Positions 56,974 through 64,000 of a DNA stretch of 64,000 nucleotides are shown here, piece after piece. The notes below the pieces were generated by a model. That model searched no databases and had not been told where the DNA came from. It worked only from the letters and a program-made list of their open reading frames with translations. The DNA lies in assembly GCA_964615375.1 (NCBI GenBank), contig CAZTOW010000033.1, forward strand, positions 44,081 through 108,080, read 5' to 3'. This DNA is from CAZKWG01 sp964615375. Lineage in GTDB: Bacteria > Myxococcota_A > UBA796 > CAZKWG01. Numbering within the stretch: position 1 is the stretch's first letter; each line of letters begins with the position of its first letter. A program made the translations under genes and the position numbers.

Positions 56974-58593
56974 TCAGTAGAAGAGGACCTGGGGGTCACG
57001 AAGGACGGCCGACAGCACGCCGGCCCACGCCGTCTCGGCGCTGGCCTCGGCGCTGTAGAGCTCTTTCCAGACGGTCATGAGCGCGGCGGGCTCGGTGGCG
57101 TCGTCCGCCAGCGCGCGGCCCGTCGCCGCCAGGTAGAGGTAGCGGATCTGGGCGTCGAAGGCGTCGGGCGCGCTCTCGGGCGTGTCCTGGATGGTCACGT
57201 ACTTGAGCAGCCGGGCCTCTCCGGTGCGCTCCGGGTCCAGGTCGGCGGCGGCCACGCTCGCGGCGGCGGCCTGCGCCAGGCGCTCGTGGATGAAGACCAG
57301 CCCCACCCCGGGCTCATAGGAGGGCACGGTCACGCCGTCCCCGTCCACCCCGCCGGCCAGCACCGGCAGCCCCATGTCGTGGGTGGTGAGGCCGTCGCGC
57401 CCGGAGAAGCTCCAGCGGTACCCCGTGATCCCCTCGATGACGCTGGCGAGCTGCGCGGGCGAGACCACCTTCAGCGTGGTCAGCCGCTCGTCCAGCTCCG
57501 CGTCGTTCACCGACTCCGCCTTGTAGATCTCGGTGGTCACGATGTCCCGGATCAGCGGCTTGATCCGCATCCCCTGGGCCTCGAAGCGGGTCGTGTAGTA
57601 CTGCTGCTCGCTCCAGTCCTGGTCGCTGAGGTCGCGCTGGGTGAGCCCCTCGAAGAAGGTCTCCACCGCGCAGTCCCGGAAGCGGGCGTCGTCGGCGATG
57701 TTCTCGGCCAGCTCGCGCAGCCCGCCCGTGGGCGTCCCGTACCAGGCGGGCTCCTTGCCCGCGTAGTCGCGCCAGCCCTGCTCGTTCTCCGGCCGGTAGA
57801 CCGTGTCCGAGAGGTCGCCCGTGGGGTCTGGGTGGAAGAAGCCGAAGAAGTGCGCGGAGAGCGGATCGAGCGTGCTGTGGCAGCTCTGGCAGGTCTCGGA
57901 GGTGGAGATCGCGTCCTCCGGGTCCACCGTGAGCTGATCGACCGCCGCGCGGTTCAGCACGATGGGCCGCGTCAGGTAGTCGTCGCACAGCAGCACGCGG
58001 CTCACGGCGTTGGCCCGGTGCCGGTTCGCGTTGCCGCCCATGGACGGGTAGCGCTCCCAGAAGGTCTGCATGGACAGGATGCCGGCGTGCGGGCGCCCGT
58101 CCAGGTAGGTGCCCTGGGCCCAGCCCGTCGTGCCCTCGGGGATCTCGATCCCCCACATCGCCGCCACGATGGGGTTGGCCATCGTGTAGTCGGCCAGCAC
58201 CATCTCCGTGTACGGCAGGTCCTCCTCGATGATCCGCCCCAGCAGGGCCAGCGGCTCCTCGGCGAGCGCGTCCGCCACCTCCGCCTCGGAGTTCCCCAAC
58301 CCCGCGTCCGCCGGGTCGTAGTAGGCGTCGCCGTTGCGCGTGAGCACGCGGAGGTTCATCACCTCCTTCATGCGCTCGACGAAGCGCGGGTCCTCCAGGT
58401 AGCGGTCCACGAACTCCTCGTAGAGGTCCGGGTTCGCCTCGATGGCGGCCAGCTCCGTCTCCGAGGGATGCACCCCGCGCAGGTCCACCGAGAGGCGGAT
58501 GAGCTGCCCGCGCGCGTCGAGCACCTCCACCCTGGGTGGAGCCTCCTCGGTCGTGCAGCCGATCGCCAGCAGCAACAGGATCGAGCGCTTCAT
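56974..58593 (-). CDS. DUF1549/DUF1592-type lipoprotein with CxxCH motif (second copy)
   Basis: 539 aa. MKRSILLLLAIGCTTEEAPP has lipobox AIGC. IRLSVDLRGVHPSETELAAI, CQSCHSTLDPLSAHFFGFF (heme site), SPAQLASVIEGITGYRWSF and ERLAQAAAASVAAADLD correspond in order to the protein at 21492 (CVVCHASVDALATTLFGFW and so on). Its ATG overlaps the upstream lipoprotein stop (ATGA). Likely works with DUF1501 at the cell surface or in the periplasm. Confidence 0.83.
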   Translation of the reverse strand: MKRSILLLLAIGCTTEEAPPRVEVLDARGQLIRLSVDLRGVHPSETELAAIEANPDLYEEFVDRYLEDPRFVERMKEVMNLRVLTRNGDAYYDPADAGLGNSEAEVADALAEEPLALLGRIIEEDLPYTEMVLADYTMANPIVAAMWGIEIPEGTTGWAQGTYLDGRPHAGILSMQTFWERYPSMGGNANRHRANAVSRVLLCDDYLTRPIVLNRAAVDQLTVDPEDAISTSETCQSCHSTLDPLSAHFFGFFHPDPTGDLSDTVYRPENEQGWRDYAGKEPAWYGTPTGGLRELAENIADDARFRDCAVETFFEGLTQRDLSDQDWSEQQYYTTRFEAQGMRIKPLIRDIVTTEIYKAESVNDAELDERLTTLKVVSPAQLASVIEGITGYRWSFSGRDGLTTHDMGLPVLAGGVDGDGVTVPSYEPGVGLVFIHERLAQAAAASVAAADLDPERTGEARLLKYVTIQDTPESAPDAFDAQIRYLYLAATGRALADDATEPAALMTVWKELYSAEASAETAWAGVLSAVLRDPQVLFY

Positions 58594-59612
58594 GGTCCCT
58601 CCAGGTCGCGCAGGGTGAGGATGTAGTCTTCGGCTTCGGGGGGGGTGACCGCCTCCCAGAGGGCCGAGAACTCCGGGCAGACGGTGATGTCCTGGGCGAT
58701 GCCGCGCACGTAGAGCGTGCCGCACCCGTCGCAGGCCAGGTAGGGGTCGTCCTCGTAGCCCTCGCCGGTGACGTCGTCGTCCTCGGCGGGCTGGAAGACC
58801 AGGTCGTACCAGTAGGCGTCGTCGTCGCGCACGCTGATGTAGCCCGTGGGCTCGAGCGCGCAGGCGTCGGGGGCGGTCTGGTCCGCGGGCGTCCAGCTCA
58901 GGTTCAGGCCCACGCTGTCGAAGCGGTCCTGAAGCACGGGCGTGAAGAAGAAGACGTCGCCCACGATGTCCACGCTCTGGCTGTCCCCGCCCGTGGCGTA
59001 GAGGCTCATGTCGGCGCGCCAGCCCTCCGGCGCCTGGCTGCTGGCGAAGAGGCTCGAGCCCTGGAGCGTGCCGGCCACCGTGCTCGACCAGGTCCAGCGG
59101 GCGTAGGAGGCGGTCTCCTCGCTGGACACGGCGTCGCTGGCCTCGCCCTCCCAGGCGAAGATCTCGCCCGCGTCGTCGCCCACCACCCCGTCGCCCACCA
59201 GCTCGCGGCTGGCCTCGAAGGCGCTGCCCTCCTCGCCGTCCACCTCACCCGAGAAGGCGATGTCCGAGGTCCACCAGGCCCAGCCCGCGTAGAAGAGCCC
59301 GCCGTCCGTCTCGCAGTAGTCGGCCCAGGAGAGCCCGCCCGCGTCCTCGTCGATGTCCGCGTCCTCGTCGGGCGCCCCGGCGAAGAAGTCCGGGCAGCCC
59401 GAGCGCGCCAGCGTCAGCGAGTCCACGTGCCCCGACCACGCCGGGCCCATGGTCGCCGTCAGCGCGAGCCCGAGCGCGTCCTGGTAGGTCGCCTCCAGAT
59501 CGATCCCGTCCAGATCGGGCAGGTCCAGCGTGGGCGCGGGCTCGCCCACGTCCACGGGCTCCTGCTCCTCCTCCGGGGCGCAGGCCAGCAGCATCGCGAG
59601 GAGCACCATCAC
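58590..59612 (-). CDS. Lipoprotein of the second DUF1501 module, 340 aa
   Basis: The leader MVLLAMLLACAPEEEQEP has lipobox LLAC. The mature part is acidic and beta-rich (WSGHVDSLTLARSGCPDFF, ADMSLYATGGDSQSVDIVGD) and ends with CDGCGTLYVRGIAQDITVCP, like the Cys-pair end of the lipoprotein at 23126. GTG 59612 (overlapping the upstream stop, GTGA) or ATG 59609 may be the start; GGAGGAGGA lies upstream of both. Confidence 0.72.
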   Translation of the reverse strand: MMVLLAMLLACAPEEEQEPVDVGEPAPTLDLPDLDGIDLEATYQDALGLALTATMGPAWSGHVDSLTLARSGCPDFFAGAPDEDADIDEDAGGLSWADYCETDGGLFYAGWAWWTSDIAFSGEVDGEEGSAFEASRELVGDGVVGDDAGEIFAWEGEASDAVSSEETASYARWTWSSTVAGTLQGSSLFASSQAPEGWRADMSLYATGGDSQSVDIVGDVFFFTPVLQDRFDSVGLNLSWTPADQTAPDACALEPTGYISVRDDDAYWYDLVFQPAEDDDVTGEGYEDDPYLACDGCGTLYVRGIAQDITVCPEFSALWEAVTPPEAEDYILTLRDLEGP

Positions 59613-60226
59613 TCGTCCTCCTCCTCGACGACCCGGGCGAGCTCAGCGCTGTAGGTGAAGGTCAAGATGTCCTCGTCGATCTCCCCTTCGTACCAGGGGA
59701 TCCACACGCCCGTCCCCGCATAGTCCAGATAGATGGTGCTGTCCACCTCCGACCACCCGAAGGTGCGCTCTTCGTCCTGCAGCGGCAGGTCCGGGTCCGA
59801 GCAGCTCTCCGGGTCGCCCTCGCTCACGTAGAAGCTGACCAGGAAGGCCACGTCGCAGGTCTCGCAGCCCGGGGCCTCGACGCCCTCGCCGGTCAGCGCG
59901 TAGGTCAGCGAGCAGGTGGGGTTCTCGATGTCCTCGTCGAGGATCTCGGTGACGACCAGCTCGCCGGTCATGGTGGTCCAGGGGCCGCCGCGCGGCGTCA
60001 TCTCCCAGACCCCCTCCTGCGTGATGCTGAGCCAGTGCTCCGGCTCCTCGTTGCCCAGCCCGTCGTCGGCGGTGTCGGGGATCAAGGCCACGGAGTCCCC
60101 GGCCAGATCGACTGTGTCGGTCTCCTCGGGGAGCTCGACGAGCGCGCCGCTGTCGCCCCCCTTGTCCTCGCACGCCGCGAAGAGCAGTGGACCGAAGCCG
60201 AGGATGAGCCCGCGCGGGTGGTTCAT
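59609..60226 (-). CDS. Lipoprotein, first gene of the six-gene operon, 205 aa
   Basis: MNHPRGLILGFGPLLFAACED is a lipoprotein leader (lipobox FAAC) with a Gly/Asp/Ser linker. The mature domain (SLTYALTGEGVEAPGCETCD, VAFLVSFYVSEGDPESC, STIYLDYAGTGVWIPWYEG) again has Cys pairs. It has no family I can name, but the CETCD Cys pair and length suggest a relative of the next gene. GGGAAGA precedes the ATG. Confidence 0.7.
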   Translation of the reverse strand: MNHPRGLILGFGPLLFAACEDKGGDSGALVELPEETDTVDLAGDSVALIPDTADDGLGNEEPEHWLSITQEGVWEMTPRGGPWTTMTGELVVTEILDEDIENPTCSLTYALTGEGVEAPGCETCDVAFLVSFYVSEGDPESCSDPDLPLQDEERTFGWSEVDSTIYLDYAGTGVWIPWYEGEIDEDILTFTYSAELARVVEEEDE

Positions 60227-60258
60227 GAGGGGAAGACCTTGGCCCGGAAAAACTTTTA

Positions 60259-60264
60259 ATCATA
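60259..60264 (-). promoter_or_regulatory. -10 candidate for the DUF1501 operon
   Basis: TATGAT (5 of 6 to consensus) reads on the minus strand from 60264 to 60259, 33 bp before the ATG at 60226, within the AT-rich gap between two divergent transcription units. No good -35 box is visible at the proper distance. Confidence 0.35.
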
Positions 60265-60325
60265 CACTGCCACCGTGAGAACGATCTCCGCAAGCCCACG
60301 TCGAAAATTTTTCCTCCGAGCGTCC

Positions 60326-62442
<2,117 letters not shown>

Positions 62443-62446
<4 letters not shown>

Positions 62447-63852
62447 TCACCCTGCTCCTGCTCCCCAAGGTCTTCGCTGCCGAGGTGGAGGTCTCCCCCG
62501 GCGACGACATCGCGACCCTCACCGCCAGCCTGGTGGCGGGCTCGGAGATCGTCTTCAACGACGGCGTCTACCCCATCACCAGCGCGCTCACCTGGACGGG
62601 CCAGGGCACGGCGGAGGCGCCGATCGTCCTGCGCGCCAAGGACGGCGCCACGCCCATCCTGGAGATCGGCGTGGACGCCTGGATCGGCGCCTACATCAAC
62701 GGCGCCACCTACCTGGAGGTGCGCGGCCTCACCTTCCGCGGCGCCGAGGGCTGGGAGTCGGACAACGCCTACGGCGTGGAGATCAACTCGAGCTCGAACA
62801 TCACGATCACCGACTGCGACATCGGCGAGCTTGGCAGCACCCTGCTCTACCTGGCGGGGAACAACACCGACCTCACGATCACCAACAACCACCTGCACGA
62901 CTCGGTGAGCGGGGCGGGCATCTACATCGGCTGCAGCGACGTGAGCTGCTGGACCGCCAGCAGCACCATCAGCGGCAACTGGATCCACGGCCTCCAGGGC
63001 ACCAGCGCGCTGGGCATCTACCTGGCGCCCGGCGGGCAGGGCAACACGATCAACGACAACGTCATCCACGACACGAATTACCGTGGCATGCGCGTGGACA
63101 GCACCGAATACGGCGACCCCAACGTCGTCGAAGGCAACGTGCTGTGGAACGTCAACGAGGTGGGCATCGACGTCCGCGGCGGCAGCCGCGTGCGCAACAA
63201 CATCGTCTTCAACGTGGACGGCATCGGCATCCGCAGCGCCGCCAACGACCGCGACACCCTCGACGACGTGGTCATCTCCTTCAACACCGTGGTCAACACC
63301 ACCGGCTACGGCGTCTACATCGAGGAGTGGGACGGCCGCACCGGCAACGTGCTGGCCAACAACGCCATCTGCAACCCCACCGGCTACGGCCTCTACGTAG
63401 AGGACGAGGGCGACACCGGCGAGGTCGAGCTCGGGCTGCACACCGGCAACCTCGTCTGCGGCCTCACCGACGTCCCCGAGAGCCTCGCCGAGACCTACGC
63501 CGCCGGCGCCGGCTACGACGACTTCACCGACCCCGAGGGCTGGGACTTCTACCCCGCCACCGGATCCCACCTCAAGGACGCCGCCGACCCCTCCGGCGAG
63601 GCCTGGGTGCCCGATGCCGACTTCAACGGCGCCCCTCGCGACGGCGAGTCCCCCGACGTCGGCGCCTACGAGTGGGTCGGCGACGGCAACCCCGGCTGGG
63701 CCATCCAGGAGGACTTCAAGGAGACCGGCTACAGCTCCGGGCCGGGGGAGGAGGTCGGAGGAGGATGCTGTGGGGATAAGGGGGAGAAGTCGGCGGTGTT
63801 CTTGGTGCTTCCGGTGTTGGGGGTGGGGTTGAGGAGGAGGAGGAGGGCGTAG
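62443..63852 (+). CDS. Right-handed beta-helix protein with MYXO-CTERM-like tail
   Basis: 469 aa. MITLLLLPKVFAAEVEVSPG is a Sec signal (cleavage after VFA). The body is a parallel beta-helix of the pectate-lyase type (NITITDCDIGELGSTLLYLAG, DLTITNNHLHDSVSGAGIYIG, NTINDNVIHDTNYRGMRV, GNVLANNAICNPTGYGLYV). The C-terminus has GGGCCGDKGEK, a hydrophobic stretch VFLVLPVLGVGL and RRRRRA: the Gly-Cys, membrane helix and Arg cluster of MYXO-CTERM-type sorting signals, which are cleaved and lipid-linked by a dedicated protease in Myxococcus. The protease is not in this window. Confidence 0.82.
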
Positions 63853-63864
63853 GCGGGGAGGGGG

Positions 63865-64000
63865 CGGTATCGGTATCGGTATCGGTATCGGTATCGGTAT
63901 CGGCATCGGCATCGGCATCGGCATCGGCATCGGCATCGGCATCGGCATCGGCATCGGCATCGGCATCGGCATCGGCATCGGCATCGGCATCGGCATCGGC
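63865..64000. repeat. Hexanucleotide microsatellite
   Basis: Six perfect CGGTAT units (63865-63900) are followed by sixteen perfect CGGCAT units (63901-63996) and a partial unit cut by the window end. The change from T to C is clean, so the two blocks expanded separately. It lies 12 bp after the stop of the beta-helix gene. Being a multiple of six it would stay in frame if coding (Pro-Met/Pro-Ile on the minus strand). Confidence 0.97.

Noticed and set aside
60250..60290. Sigma-54 promoter on the minus strand (TGGCAGTG ...)
   Set aside because: TGGCA is present but the GC dinucleotide of the -12 box is missing at the required distance.
63865..64000. CRISPR array
   Set aside because: The repeats are 6 bp with no spacers; it is a simple-sequence repeat.

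Overview
The window is about 70 percent G+C with short intergenic spaces, frequent ATGA/GTGA stop-start overlaps and convergent gene ends that run into one another. Several marks point to a Myxococcota-type bacterium: many lipoproteins with an Asp/Thr/Gly-rich linker after the lipobox Cys (ETGDTG and similar), MopE-type metal-binding repeats, a MYXO-CTERM-like sorting tail, a TIGR02147-type regulator and two DUF1501/DUF1549-type modules. This is inference from family content; there is no rRNA in the window, and I saw no tRNA gene.

Layout. 1-20 kb is mostly housekeeping and envelope genes: a sigma-70 factor (cut by the window edge), trpS, a PPC-type lipoprotein, a GspC-like PDZ protein, metG, secreted proteins, an S41 peptidase behind an XRE regulator, ygfZ, an L,D-transpeptidase, a deoxyhypusine-synthase-like enzyme, an HtrA/DegP protease and a radical-SAM protein with TPRs. 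20.2-28.4 kb is a minus-strand run of seven closely packed genes (zinc-ribbon protein, M64 metallopeptidase, GT-C-like membrane protein, YkgJ-type Cys-cluster protein, lipoprotein, DUF1549-like CxxCH lipoprotein, Tat-exported DUF1501 protein). 28.4-33 kb holds a methyltransferase, a double-length TIGR02147-like protein and small genes.

33-40.5 kb is an unusual plus-strand locus. A promoter-like sequence with a C10 tract between its -35 and -10 boxes precedes a small beta-rich protein and a clan-A glycoside-hydrolase-like protein. Behind these lies a near-perfect tandem array of about 1,870 bp units, each carrying a 114-aa protein, a truncated hydrolase C-terminus and a Cys-rich lipoprotein. 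The two full units look identical except for about 350 bp inside the lipoprotein gene. The array stops 10 bp from the end of a plsB-like gene.

42.3-52 kb is the most striking region. Two paralogous proteins each join an apolipoprotein N-acyltransferase (Lnt)-type membrane/nitrilase module, with its Glu-Lys-Cys triad intact, to a C-terminal caspase/CHAT-like domain (GHS ... LDTC). Each lies beside a lipoprotein sharing a C-terminal domain with the other one. Five minus-strand genes in a row (lipoprotein, Lnt-CHAT, a STAND-type ATPase regulator with two winged-helix domains, an orphan LuxR-type response regulator, lipoprotein) may form one transcription unit, with the second Lnt-CHAT gene convergent to it. 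I know of no described system with this composition.

52-60.2 kb starts with a lipoprotein gene and a 1.6 kb stretch flanked by 77-79 bp imperfect direct repeats that holds an EF-hand-like lipoprotein and broken gene pieces. It continues with a six-gene minus-strand operon centred on a second DUF1501/DUF1549 pair. 60.3-64 kb has two overlapping beta-helix surface proteins and ends in a hexanucleotide microsatellite that runs off the window.
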